Notes: generated by a model not told the origin, from the sequence alone. 64,000 bases of DNA from Bog-473 sp963706555 (GCA_963706555.1 OY970164.1:1240001-1304000), one strand, 5' to 3'. Shown: positions 7,664-15,849, counted from the first letter of the stretch. Numbers and translations are program-made.

Positions 7664-9071
7664 CCTTGAGGAGCTCGATGAGGTCGAAGACCGACCCGCC
7701 CGGGCCCCGGAGCGCATCGAGAGCCGCAAGTCCGGCGCTGCCTGCAATGGGTGCATGGGTCGTCAAGAGGACAAGTGGAAGGTTCTTACCACCCTGATGC
7801 AGTACCGCCGCCTTGCCCAGCGTCTTCCACAGAGTGTCAGCGCGACGGAGGCCCGTTTGGCTGGCCGAGAACGCACCGGAGACGTCGAAGGCCCACTCCT
7901 CGCCGGTGTGGTCGGTGGCCAGAAATGCGAGCTCTATTCCGAGCTGCGGGAACTTCACGTCTGCTCTGATATTGGTGAACTCGCAGCTCTCCAGAAGAAT
8001 CTGTGCGAAGTCTTTGGCCTGTCGTCCCTCTCGGACCGCGCGCGCCGGGAGGTCCGCTTCTCCGACGATGCTCCGATCTGCGGATATCTGGACCCGAAAC
8101 GGTGTCGCGAGATCAGTCGGGTGCTCGACGCGGTCCCTTTCCATGGCTATCCGGGTTCTCGCGCGGCTGACGTATGACCCGTCGGTGTCGAAACCGATGT
8201 AGTGCCGATTGGTGCGCAGTGCCGCGACGGCAGTCGTCCCGGAGCCCATGAACGGATCCAGAACAGCGTCACCCTCGTAGGTGTACAACTCGATGAGACG
8301 CTTCGGGAGCTCGATCGGATACGGGGCTGGGTGCCCCACCCGGGTGGCGCTCTCGGGTGGGATCTCCCACAAGTCCGTGGTGGCCTCCAGAAACTCATCG
8401 CGCGAGATCGTTCCCGTTGACGGCAACCCGGCGGCAAGTCGCTGGCCCGGCTTGAGGGCCCGGTCGAATCGGCCTTTGCTGGCGATCACGATCCGCTCGG
8501 TCACATCTCGTAATACGGGATTGCTCGGGCGTTGGAAAGTCCCCCAGGCACACGAACCTCCGGCCGCCCGACCCTTCCACCAGATGACCTCGCCCCGCAG
8601 GAGCAGGCCGAGGTCTTGAAGGATCTCAGTGACATCGCCCGCCAACGACCGGTAGGGCCGTCGACCCAGATTGGCCACGTTGACGGCGATGCGCCCACCG
8701 GGTTCGAGCACCCGCTTGCACTCCTCGAAAACACCATGCAAGAGATCGAGGTATTCGAAATACGTGCCCGGGACGCCGTTCTCGCCGAGCGTCTGCTCGT
8801 ATTCCTTGCCGGCGAAGTAGGGAGGGGACGTGACGACGAGCGCCACGGAGTTCGACTCCACCTTGTGCATATCGCGGGCGTCCTGCTTGTAGATGACGTC
8901 GACCTTCTTCGGGGATACGACCGTCGAGTCGTTGGAGAGCTCGGGGGCGACGAACCGATCGTAGAAATCAGTTGCGTCGTGGCTCTCACGGCGTGAGGAC
9001 CCGAATCGGGCAGTTGCCGTCGCACGACGAAGCCGGCCATTTCCCTGTCCAGGGGGAGGTTCAACGCTCAT
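7497..9071 (-). CDS. Beta-class DNA methyltransferase with C-terminal extension
   Basis: A 524-residue site-specific DNA methyltransferase. Motif IV 'TSPPYF' precedes motif I 'DPFMGSGTT', the order of beta-class enzymes; SPPY is usual for N4-cytosine and some N6-adenine methylases. 'RVGHPAPYP' and 'LIELYTY' lie between, as in this family. After about residue 300 follows an extra ~170-residue domain containing 'GIELAFLATDHTG' and 'WAFDVSGAF', possibly a degenerate PD-(D/E)xK nuclease fold (weak inference). I chose the ATG at 9071, which overlaps the RHH gene stop by 11 nt. The last ~45 residues are antisense to the neighbouring surface-protein gene and may be read-through past a lost stop. No separate restriction enzyme is nearby. 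Confidence 0.85.
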   Translation of the reverse strand: MSVEPPPGQGNGRLRRATATARFGSSRRESHDATDFYDRFVAPELSNDSTVVSPKKVDVIYKQDARDMHKVESNSVALVVTSPPYFAGKEYEQTLGENGVPGTYFEYLDLLHGVFEECKRVLEPGGRIAVNVANLGRRPYRSLAGDVTEILQDLGLLLRGEVIWWKGRAAGGSCAWGTFQRPSNPVLRDVTERIVIASKGRFDRALKPGQRLAAGLPSTGTISRDEFLEATTDLWEIPPESATRVGHPAPYPIELPKRLIELYTYEGDAVLDPFMGSGTTAVAALRTNRHYIGFDTDGSYVSRARTRIAMERDRVEHPTDLATPFRVQISADRSIVGEADLPARAVREGRQAKDFAQILLESCEFTNIRADVKFPQLGIELAFLATDHTGEEWAFDVSGAFSASQTGLRRADTLWKTLGKAAVLHQGGKNLPLVLLTTHAPIAGSAGLAALDALRGPGGSVFDLIELLKVTDAERLRTYALKGRPRNTPPSSGQPKSKPVRAERRNSTAPHSSAAGRAGTGPSA

Positions 9072-9294
9072 GGCGCTGCTTCTTGCCCTTGGAGCCCTTG
9101 GATGCGACGTCGCCATGCGTCTCGGATCCTGCTGGCGGGAGCTGGGCCAGGAACGTGGAGACGGCTCGAGTCACCAGGAAGTTGACGGACACGTCTCGTT
9201 CGGAGGCTGCTGCCTGTAATTCCTCGTGGATGGAGGAGGGAAGGCGGATCGCCGTCGCTACTCGTGGTTCGTCGTAGATCCTGGGCCGGCTCAC
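9061..9294 (-). CDS. Ribbon-helix-helix (CopG/Arc-like) small protein
   Basis: A 77-residue protein with a basic N-terminal strand 'ATAIRLPSSIHEELQAAA' followed by a helix and 'VNFLVTRAV', the layout of RHH DNA-binding domains of the CopG/ParD type, then a polar Lys-rich tail. It overlaps the methyltransferase start by 11 nt, so the two are co-transcribed; it may be an autoregulator or a control protein of the methyltransferase. A lone antitoxin-like role is possible, but no toxin gene adjoins it. Confidence 0.75.
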   Translation of the reverse strand: MSRPRIYDEPRVATAIRLPSSIHEELQAAASERDVSVNFLVTRAVSTFLAQLPPAGSETHGDVASKGSKGKKQRHER

Positions 9295-9338
9295 TCAGAC
9301 GACCGTAGTGATCGGGTGTGACAAAGTGGCGGATACCG

Positions 9339-9354
9339 CGCGCACAAATGCGCG
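9339..9354. promoter_or_regulatory. 6-bp inverted repeat upstream of RHH gene, candidate operator
   Basis: CGCGCA-CAAA-TGCGCG lies 45 bp upstream of the RHH start in the divergent spacer between that gene and the gene at 9454. RHH repressors usually bind short symmetric sites in their own promoter. Function is inferred. Confidence 0.35.
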
Positions 9355-9453
9355 AAAACAACCGTCTCGGGTCTCACCCATCAGCTGTGACGTCGACGCC
9401 AAGCTGCCTCGGGCACAAGGTGACTGGTCGTTCTCACACGCTTACGATGCTGC

Positions 9454-9804
9454 ATGGCTTTCGTCCACTACCGCCCGGAGACGCCTGAGGGCCGGGAGGC
9501 GCAGCTCCAGGCGATTGCCATCGTGACAGCGGGGCTCGACAGCCCCGAGCTTCTGCAGGAGGAACTTCGGGCAGCGTTGGGGGCGAAGCCGGACGCCAAG
9601 TCGTGGACACTCCTGACCATTGCCCTCGGCCAGGTCGGCATGAAGATGGCGGCGCTTGCCGCCACCCTCGATGCACAGAACGTGGAGGTGGTCTCGGGAA
9701 CCCGAGAGCAGGTCACGCCCTTCAACCTCCTCCAGAATTGGGCGCAGTTGATCCTGGAGGACGGCGACCGGATGGGCCCGCCGGACGAGGATCCTCCGTC
9801 CTGA
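9454..9804 (+). CDS. Conserved-looking small protein of unknown function
   Basis: A 116-residue acidic protein with an ATG start. I do not recognise a family. It looks helical ('AQLQAIAIVTAGLDSPELLQEELRAAL' region split by Pro) and ends in a Pro/Asp-rich tail. No signal peptide, membrane segment or Cys pair is present. It stands 45 bp upstream of the ECF sigma gene and may share its transcript. Confidence 0.65.
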   Translation: MAFVHYRPETPEGREAQLQAIAIVTAGLDSPELLQEELRAALGAKPDAKSWTLLTIALGQVGMKMAALAATLDAQNVEVVSGTREQVTPFNLLQNWAQLILEDGDRMGPPDEDPPS

Positions 9805-9821
9805 GGGAGGGGGTCGGACAG

Positions 9822-9837
9822 CCCACCCCGGGGTGGG
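9822..9837. promoter_or_regulatory. Perfect 16-bp GC palindrome before the sigma gene
   Basis: CCCACCCC directly abuts GGGGTGGG, ending 12 bp before the sigma-factor ATG. It could be an operator or a hairpin affecting translation. Without a loop or T-run it is a poor terminator. Confidence 0.3.
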
Positions 9838-9849
9838 TAGGGTGGGACG

Positions 9850-10422
9850 ATGGCTGATCAGGCCCGATTCACCGAAGTTGCAATGGAGCACATGCCGGGG
9901 CTCTACAGCGCGGCCCTCCGCATGACGCGCAACGCGGCGGATGCGGAGGATCTTGTTCAGGAGACCTATCTGAAGGCTTATCGCGCCTACGCCTCGTTCC
10001 AAGAGGGGACCAATTTGCGGGCCTGGCTCTACCGGATCCTCACCAACACCTACATCAACAGCTATCGAGCCGCCAAACGGCGACCCGAAGTGACCGATGT
10101 GGAGGACGTCGAAGACCTCTATCTGTATAAGCGCATGTCCGGTCCGGGGGGTATTCGGGCCGGGCGCAGCGCGGAGGACGAGGCACTCGATACCTTTACC
10201 GACGACGTGGTGAAGACGGCCTTGGAGGAACTTCCCGAGGCCTTCCGCATGGCGGTCTTGCTGGCTGATGTGGAGGGATTCAGCTACAAGGAGATCTCGG
10301 AAATCACCGATGTACCCATCGGAACGGTCATGAGCCGGATCCATCGGGGAAGAAGGGCGCTCCAGAAGACGTTGTTCGATACAGCGGCCGCGCGTGGCCT
10401 CGTGGGGAGCACGATCGAATGA
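9850..10422 (+). CDS. sigR: ECF RNA polymerase sigma factor, SigR/SigH type
   Basis: A 190-residue ECF sigma factor. Region 2 contains 'NAADAEDLVQETYLKAYRAY' and 'LRAWLYRILTNTYIN'; region 4 contains 'ALEELPEAFRMAVLLADVEG' and the HTH 'GTVMSRIHRGRRAL'. The sequence is close to the SigR/SigH (ECF12) group that controls the thiol-oxidative stress regulon. The zinc-type anti-sigma gene follows 12 bp downstream, the standard arrangement. Under disulfide stress the anti-sigma factor would release it. I saw no GGGAAT-type autoregulated promoter immediately upstream. Confidence 0.9.
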   Translation: MADQARFTEVAMEHMPGLYSAALRMTRNAADAEDLVQETYLKAYRAYASFQEGTNLRAWLYRILTNTYINSYRAAKRRPEVTDVEDVEDLYLYKRMSGPGGIRAGRSAEDEALDTFTDDVVKTALEELPEAFRMAVLLADVEGFSYKEISEITDVPIGTVMSRIHRGRRALQKTLFDTAAARGLVGSTIE

Positions 10423-10434
10423 GGAGGTGCGCGG

Positions 10435-10734
10435 ATGTCTGAGGATGCGAGTGAGGGCGGAGGAGCCAGCGCTCTCTTCGGCAAGACGATGAACTGCGAC
10501 GATGCGGTGCACCAGCTCTACCATTTCCTCGATGGTGAGTTGACGGAGGAACGGCGGATACTGATTGCCGAGCATCTGACCTACTGCGCCCCCTGCGGGG
10601 GTGCTGTCGAGTTCGAGGCGGAACTACGGCTGGTCATCGCGAATCATTGCAAGGACCACGTGCCCGAGAGCCTCATTCGCCGGATTGCGGAAGCAATCGA
10701 CGAGGAAAGTCGCCAGCACGACGGCGGGGACTGA
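10435..10734 (+). CDS. rsrA: Zinc-binding redox anti-sigma factor, RsrA type
   Basis: A 99-residue ZAS-family protein. C21, H47, C51 and C54 reproduce the spacing of RsrA C11/H37/C41/C44 with a constant offset of ten residues, including the 'HxxxCxxC' signature. In the known family, disulfide formation among these Cys expels zinc and frees the sigma factor. ATG at 10435 is preceded by 'GAGGAGG'-like sequence at the end of the sigma gene. It pairs with the ECF sigma factor just upstream. Confidence 0.9.
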   Translation: MSEDASEGGGASALFGKTMNCDDAVHQLYHFLDGELTEERRILIAEHLTYCAPCGGAVEFEAELRLVIANHCKDHVPESLIRRIAEAIDEESRQHDGGD

Positions 10735-10741
10735 GGCACTC

Positions 10742-11839
10742 GTGGAGGAGGATGGAGGTGACGCACCTCCGGGCATGGTCGATTGGGACCTGGCGCAGCG
10801 GGTGGCCACCGGCGCCCTCATTCTCAAGCCCGCCCCGGCGACGTACCGTTCGGCCGACCTCCAGGCGCAGTTCGACGAGCTGACAGCGCGGGCGGAGCTC
10901 CTGGTCAGCGAGGCCACCGGCCTGCACTCCTCCCACGGTCTGGCGAGAGCCAAGGTGACCGACCGGCCGGAGTGGGCTGCCGCCAATGTCCGCTCCATGG
11001 AGCGCTTGGTGGGTCCGACGTTGGCCACCATTCAACAGAACCGCGTGGGCAAGAAGTCCGCCAAGGCCACGATGGCGGCCGGTCGGGTGATGAGCGGCAC
11101 CCAACTCGGCCTGCTGCTGGCCTACATGTCCACTCGGGTCCTCGGTCAGTACGACCTACTGATCCGTGATGAGAATCCCGAAGACCAGGACCTGGTCTAT
11201 TACGTCGGGCCCAACGTGGTGGCGATGGAGGAGCGTTACGAGTTCGTCCCCAGCCAGTTCCGGCTCTGGCTTGCTTTGCACGAAGTCACCCACCGGATGC
11301 AGTTCACTGCGGTGCCCTGGCTGCGCGATCACTTCGTCGGCCTGGTCGGCGAGCTGTTGGAACCTCTGCAGACGGACCCCTCAGGTCTGGCAGAGACGAT
11401 CCGGCGCATTTATGTGGAAGTGCGTGCAGGTCGCAACCCGTTGGAGGAGTCCGGGGTCATCGGGGTACTGGCTACCCCGGAGCAGCAATTGGCACTTTCG
11501 AAGATCTCAGGGATGATGAGCCTGCTCGAAGGCCACGGTGACGTCACGATGGACCGGGCCGGCGCGGCAGAAGTGCCGGGAGCTGCCGCTTTCAGCAAGG
11601 TGCTCCACGAACGGCGCACCAATACCAGGGGCTTCACGAAGCTCATGTCGCGCCTGCTGGGTCTGGACGCCAAAATGCGGCAGTACGCCGAAGGCGAGGT
11701 GTTCGTCGAGTCGGTGGAGGCCGCGGGAGGGCCCGAATTGTTGAGCCGGGTCTGGCGCGGACCGGAGTGGCTTCCCACGCTCGCCGAAATTCGCAGTCCG
11801 AATGAATGGGTGGCTCGGGCGGGTGGCGCGCTGGCGTGA
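10742..11839 (+). CDS. Zincin-like metalloprotease-family protein (F420-associated family)
   Basis: A 365-residue protein of the actinobacterial 'zinc-dependent metalloprotease / coenzyme F420 biosynthesis-associated' family. It contains HExxH in 'LALHEVTHRMQF', preceded by 'GPNVVAMEERY' and 'FRLWLALHE', and a downstream acidic region 'LLEGHGDVTMDR' that could supply the third ligand. The GTG at 10742 follows the anti-sigma stop by 7 bp; ATG at 10775 is the alternative. As in Mycobacterium (Rv3626c) it sits directly before tilS and overlaps it by 4 bp. Substrate unknown. Confidence 0.8.
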   Translation: MEEDGGDAPPGMVDWDLAQRVATGALILKPAPATYRSADLQAQFDELTARAELLVSEATGLHSSHGLARAKVTDRPEWAAANVRSMERLVGPTLATIQQNRVGKKSAKATMAAGRVMSGTQLGLLLAYMSTRVLGQYDLLIRDENPEDQDLVYYVGPNVVAMEERYEFVPSQFRLWLALHEVTHRMQFTAVPWLRDHFVGLVGELLEPLQTDPSGLAETIRRIYVEVRAGRNPLEESGVIGVLATPEQQLALSKISGMMSLLEGHGDVTMDRAGAAEVPGAAAFSKVLHERRTNTRGFTKLMSRLLGLDAKMRQYAEGEVFVESVEAAGGPELLSRVWRGPEWLPTLAEIRSPNEWVARAGGALA

Positions 11840-13353
11840 GCGCAGCGACCGGCGGCTGGCCCCCCGTGGTCGTCGATCTTCTCCCCAGATGTGACTTTCC
11901 TCCACCAGCCTCGGCCTTGAACTGCGCCGTCTCGGGTGGGCCGGATTCGCTGGCCCTTCTGATCCTGGCGGTTGCCGCCGGTTGCACGGTGACCGCGATC
12001 CACGTGGACCACGGACTGCGGCATGAATCTGCGTCCGAAGCCGAAGTGGCGGAGCAGGCGGCGGCCCTGGTCGGGGCGAAATTCGTGGCCGAGAAGGTGT
12101 CGGTTGCGCTCGGGCCGAACCTCGAGGCACGGGCCCGTGCCGCACGATTCGCCGTGTTGCCCGATGCGGTGGCGACGGGTCACACCATGGATGACCAAGC
12201 AGAGACGATTCTGCTGAACCTCCTGAGAGGTTCGGGCGCCGACGGGTTGGCCGGGATGGAGCCGGGTTACCGGCATCCGCTCCTTGCGCTACGGCGCCAT
12301 GAGACGCATGCGGTGTGTGCGGCCATGCATCTGGAACCGGTCCATGACGCCAGCAACGAAGATGCGGCGTTCCTGCGCAACAGAGTTCGCCATGAGCTGT
12401 TGCCTCTCTGCGCCGACCTCGCGGGAAGGGACCCCGTACCCGTACTGGCGCGCCAGGCCAGCGTCCTGCGCGATGAGGTGTCGCTGCTCAACGTCCTGGC
12501 CCGCCAGGCTGCCCCCGACCCCCAAGATGCGAAAGCAATCACGGCGTTGCCCACCCCCTTGGCGCGCAGGGCTGTCCGGCAATGGCTACAAGAATCGTCC
12601 GGCGACGAAAACGGGGGGCTGGCCTACCCCCCGTCCCTGGCCGAGGTAGAGCGCGTGATGGCCGTGGCGGCCGGGACTGCGGTGGCGACGCAAATCGCTG
12701 GCGGCCGACGGGTGCAACGGAGCGCTGGCCGGCTTTCGGTCCAGGCGTCGGCCTCGGATAGTGTCACCCCGGTGATCCCCGATGAGACCGGTGACGCGGT
12801 CCCGAGTTGGGCCGCGCCGGAGGTGGGGCCGGTGCTCGTCGACCAGTTCCGGCTTGCGGCACGGGTGGCCGAGTTGGGCGCGCAGATCACCGAGGACTAC
12901 GCCGATGACCCACCGCTGCTGGTGGCTGTCCTCAAAGGCGCCATGCTCTTCATGAGCGACCTTTGCCGTGCCATCGCTCTGCCGGTGGACGTCGATTTCA
13001 TGGCGGTCTCGTCCTACGGCAGCGCCACCCGCACGTCGGGCGTGGTCCGCATCGTCAAGGACCTCGACTCCGAGCTCGAGGGCAGACATGTGCTGGTGGT
13101 CGAGGACATCATCGACAGTGGGCTGACGCTCAACTACCTACGCCACTACCTCCATGCCCGCTCGCCGAAGAGCGTCGAGGTATGCGCGCTGCTGGTCAAG
13201 GACGGTGAGCAGCGGGTGGAATTGGATCTGCGCTACGTCGGATTCCACATTCCGGCGTCATTCGTCGTGGGTTACGGGCTCGATGTGGCGGAGCGTTACC
13301 GTAACCTGCCAGGGGTCCACCTCTATGTCGGATCAGACGATGAGGCGACGTGA
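11836..13353 (+). CDS. tilS-hpt: TilS-HPRT fusion: tRNA(Ile)-lysidine synthase + hypoxanthine phosphoribosyltransferase
   Basis: A 505-residue fusion. The N-terminal half has the PP-loop 'SGGPDS' (residues 33-38), 'HVDHGLRH', 'ATGHTMDDQAET' and 'DASNEDAAFLRNRVRHELLP', all typical of TilS, which modifies the wobble C of tRNA-Ile(CAU). From about residue 325 the HPRT domain follows, with 'VAVLKGAMLFMSDL' and the PRPP loop 'VEDIIDSGLT', catalysing purine salvage. The GTG start overlaps the upstream stop (GTGA). In most actinobacteria these are two adjacent genes; fused TilS-HPRT is known from Listeria. No stop codon or frameshift separates the halves. The TilS C-terminal domain looks shortened. 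Confidence 0.92.
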   Translation: MSAATGGWPPVVVDLLPRCDFPPPASALNCAVSGGPDSLALLILAVAAGCTVTAIHVDHGLRHESASEAEVAEQAAALVGAKFVAEKVSVALGPNLEARARAARFAVLPDAVATGHTMDDQAETILLNLLRGSGADGLAGMEPGYRHPLLALRRHETHAVCAAMHLEPVHDASNEDAAFLRNRVRHELLPLCADLAGRDPVPVLARQASVLRDEVSLLNVLARQAAPDPQDAKAITALPTPLARRAVRQWLQESSGDENGGLAYPPSLAEVERVMAVAAGTAVATQIAGGRRVQRSAGRLSVQASASDSVTPVIPDETGDAVPSWAAPEVGPVLVDQFRLAARVAELGAQITEDYADDPPLLVAVLKGAMLFMSDLCRAIALPVDVDFMAVSSYGSATRTSGVVRIVKDLDSELEGRHVLVVEDIIDSGLTLNYLRHYLHARSPKSVEVCALLVKDGEQRVELDLRYVGFHIPASFVVGYGLDVAERYRNLPGVHLYVGSDDEAT

Positions 13354-13377
13354 CAACGAGCCCATGAGGAGGATCCG

Positions 13378-13947
13378 GTGGCGGTAGACGTAAAGCGCGT
13401 TGAGGCAGCGGTAACCGAGATACTGATTGCCATCGGCGAGGACGTCCATCGCGACGGCCTGCTGAACACCCCCCGCCGGGTGGCCAGCATGTACGAGGAA
13501 CTGTTCTCGGGGTTGCACGACGACCCGGCGCGGCACCTCGAGGTGACCTTTGCCGCCGAGCACGACGAGATGGTCATGGTGCGCGACATCCCGTTCGCCT
13601 CGCTGTGCGAGCACCACCTGGTGCCGTTCCTGGGCAAAGCGCACGTGGCCTACATCCCGGCCGAGGACGGCCGCATCACCGGTCTCTCGAAGTTGGCCCG
13701 GTTGGTCGATGGCTACGCCCGTCGGCTGCAGGTCCAAGAACGGATGACCACCGAGATCGCAGACGCCATCGACAAGGTCCTGGCACCTCGGGGCGTGCTC
13801 GTCGTCATTGAAGCTGAGCACCTGTGCATGTCCATGCGGGGAGTGAAGAAGCCGGGCACGGTGACCGTGACCTCGTCGGTGCGTGGCCTCTTCCGCTCCG
13901 ACGTGGCCACCCGGGCCGAAGCCATGCAGTTCATCCGCGGCCACTGA
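13378..13947 (+). CDS. folE: GTP cyclohydrolase I
   Basis: A 189-residue FolE: 'GLLNTPRRVA', zinc-site 'SLCEHHLVPF' and 'GLSKLARLV', with the second zinc Cys in 'EHLCMSMRGV'. It converts GTP to dihydroneopterin triphosphate, the first step of folate synthesis. The GTG at 13378 has the ribosome-binding site 'GAGGAGG' 6 bp upstream. ftsH, which usually lies between hpt and folE in actinobacteria, is absent here. Confidence 0.96.
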   Translation: MAVDVKRVEAAVTEILIAIGEDVHRDGLLNTPRRVASMYEELFSGLHDDPARHLEVTFAAEHDEMVMVRDIPFASLCEHHLVPFLGKAHVAYIPAEDGRITGLSKLARLVDGYARRLQVQERMTTEIADAIDKVLAPRGVLVVIEAEHLCMSMRGVKKPGTVTVTSSVRGLFRSDVATRAEAMQFIRGH

Positions 13948-14057
13948 GTCTGATCGGGCGTTCCGGCCCGGGCCTTCCGGCCGGACAGGAGAAATCGGGT
14001 CGGGACGACCGGTCGCACAAGGCCGTCCACCGCGTTGCGTGACCTACGCTGACGGGC

Positions 14058-14867
14058 GTGCCCGCAGCGTTGGATCGGCCTCTTGTGATGGGGATCCTCA
14101 ATGTGACCCCGGACTCCTTCTCCGACGGGGGCCTCTACCTCGATGCGGACGCAGCCATCGCCCACGGGCTGGAGATGATGGCCCAGGGGGCCGACATCAT
14201 CGACGTGGGGGGCGAGTCCACCCGCCCGGGCGCCGAACCTGTCCCCCAAGAAGTCGAGTTGGCCCGGGTCCTTCCCGTGATCGAGGCCCTGGCCGGCCAC
14301 GGGCGGGTCTCCATTGACACGCTGAAGCCCGACGTGGCCGTCGCCGCACTCGAGGCGGGCGCCAGCCTGGTCAACGACATCTCCTCGTCCCTTTTCGAAG
14401 TGGCTGCGTCGGCACACGCGGCATGGATCGCCGTCCATATGCAGGGATCCCCCGCAACCATGCAGGTGGCGCCCCACTACGACAACGTGGTGAGCGAGGT
14501 CTTCGGCTATGTGCTGGAGCGGGCCCGGACGGCATTGAAGGCCGGCGTGGAGGAAGTCTGGGTGGATCCCGGCATCGGCTTCGGCAAGACGATGGCGCAC
14601 AACCTCTCGCTTCTCCATCACCTGCCCGAGCTCGTGCGATCGGCCGAGGTCACGGGGTGCGCGGGCGTCGTAGTGGGTACCAGTCGCAAGCGGTTTCTCG
14701 GCCTGCTGGCTGCGCCGGGCAGCGACGAACCGGCGGCCATCGAGGACCGGATGGAAGGATCGCTGGCCACGGCAGCGTCGGCCCTGGTATCGGGGGCCTC
14801 CATGGTCCGGGTACACGACGTCTCGGTCACGGTGCAGGCTGCCCGGTTGTATGGTCCAGCAGCATGA
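14058..14867 (+). CDS. folP: Dihydropteroate synthase
   Basis: A 269-residue FolP with 'MGILNVTPDSFSDGG', 'IIDVGGESTRPGA', 'VSIDTLKPDVA', 'LVNDISS' and 'DPGIGFGKT', the sulfonamide-target enzyme joining pABA to the pterin pyrophosphate. GTG start at 14058. The last base pairs overlap the next gene (ATGA). Confidence 0.96.
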   Translation: MPAALDRPLVMGILNVTPDSFSDGGLYLDADAAIAHGLEMMAQGADIIDVGGESTRPGAEPVPQEVELARVLPVIEALAGHGRVSIDTLKPDVAVAALEAGASLVNDISSSLFEVAASAHAAWIAVHMQGSPATMQVAPHYDNVVSEVFGYVLERARTALKAGVEEVWVDPGIGFGKTMAHNLSLLHHLPELVRSAEVTGCAGVVVGTSRKRFLGLLAAPGSDEPAAIEDRMEGSLATAASALVSGASMVRVHDVSVTVQAARLYGPAA

Positions 14868-15379
14868 AGGGAAAGTGGGCAGCCGGGATCCCGCCGCGGA
14901 ATTTCACCTGGGTCATGAAGGATCACCTGGCGATCAGCGAGCGTCCCGGGGGCTATGCGCCGAATCACCGCAAGGTGCGCCGCCGCGAGGAGATCATCTG
15001 GCTGCGTAACCAGGGATTCGGCCGCGTCATCTCCCTTCTCCCTTCTCCGCACAACCTGGCCGCGTACGACGACGAGGGTCTGGCGTGGGCCCACTATCCC
15101 CTGCCCAAGGTGGGCGATCCCCGACCGGTTCTCACCGAATGCTTCTTGGACATCGACGCTTCCTTGGCCGCGGGGTTGCGCCTCTTGGTGCACCAGGACG
15201 AGTTGGGCGACCGGGTGATGGGGGTCGTGGCGGGCTACCTCGTCTGGTCCAAGCGGTTGCACAACCAACCACAGGCGGTGGCCCTGGTCGAGCACGTCTG
15301 CGGGCACGCCATGGGGGAGCCGGGCCGCGAGCTCCTTGCCACCCTTGAGGGCCCTCCGCGGCGTCCAGCCGAGGCGTGA
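14864..15379 (+). CDS. Dual-specificity-phosphatase-like protein lacking the catalytic Cys
   Basis: A 171-residue protein with the overall look of a small DSP/PTP: 'RVISLLPSPHNLAAYDDEG', 'AHYPLPKVGDP' and a P-loop-like 'VHQDELGDRVMGVVAGYL'. Aligned on the HCx5R signature, His110 and Arg117 are kept but Cys is replaced by Gln111, and the only other Cys (93) is not near the loop. It is therefore probably a non-catalytic phosphate-binding or scaffold protein. It overlaps folP (ATGA) and folB (GTGA), so it is embedded in the folate operon and translated with it. Function unknown. Confidence 0.7.
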   Translation: MKGKWAAGIPPRNFTWVMKDHLAISERPGGYAPNHRKVRRREEIIWLRNQGFGRVISLLPSPHNLAAYDDEGLAWAHYPLPKVGDPRPVLTECFLDIDASLAAGLRLLVHQDELGDRVMGVVAGYLVWSKRLHNQPQAVALVEHVCGHAMGEPGRELLATLEGPPRRPAEA

Positions 15380-15756
15380 GCGAGCGAGGGACCGGGGGGG
15401 ACCGGATCGAAATCGGCGACCTGCGGGTTGTCGGCGTGCACGGCGTCCTGCCCGAGGAGCGCGAACGGGCCCAACCTTTCTCACTCGACATCGTGGCCTG
15501 GGTCGACATGGCGGCTGCGCAACAGAGCGATGCCCTGTCGGACACGGTGGACTACGGAGCGCTGGCACAGGTGGCGGCCGACGTCGTGAGCCAGCGGTCC
15601 TACCGCCTCCTCGAGGCGTTGGCCGGTCGGCTCGCCGACGCCCTGCTGATCACCGATGCACGGCTCACGGCGGTCGAGGTCACGGTCCGCAAGCTGCACC
15701 CGCCGTTGGCGCTCGACGTGGCGTCCACCGGGGTACGGGTGCTGCGTTCCCGGTAG
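15376..15756 (+). CDS. folB: Dihydroneopterin aldolase
   Basis: A 126-residue FolB: 'RIEIGDLRVVGVHGVLPEER' at the N-terminus, 'VDYGALAQVAADVV', 'LLEALAGRLADALL' and the catalytic-region Lys in 'VRKLHPPL'. It cleaves dihydroneopterin to hydroxymethyl-dihydropterin. GTG start overlaps the upstream stop. Confidence 0.93.
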   Translation: MSERGTGGDRIEIGDLRVVGVHGVLPEERERAQPFSLDIVAWVDMAAAQQSDALSDTVDYGALAQVAADVVSQRSYRLLEALAGRLADALLITDARLTAVEVTVRKLHPPLALDVASTGVRVLRSR

Positions 15757-15849
15757 CGAGGTGTCCCTGTGGCGGGGATGGCTCCGTAGGCGCGGCAAGG
15801 AAAAGGCGTCGGGAATTGAGCGTTGGCGCCGTAAAGGTCCGGCGTGGGC

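Noticed and set aside
7497..9294. Complete restriction-modification or phage-defence island
   Set aside because: Only a methyltransferase and an RHH gene are present; no separate nuclease, helicase, integrase or defence partner is visible around them.
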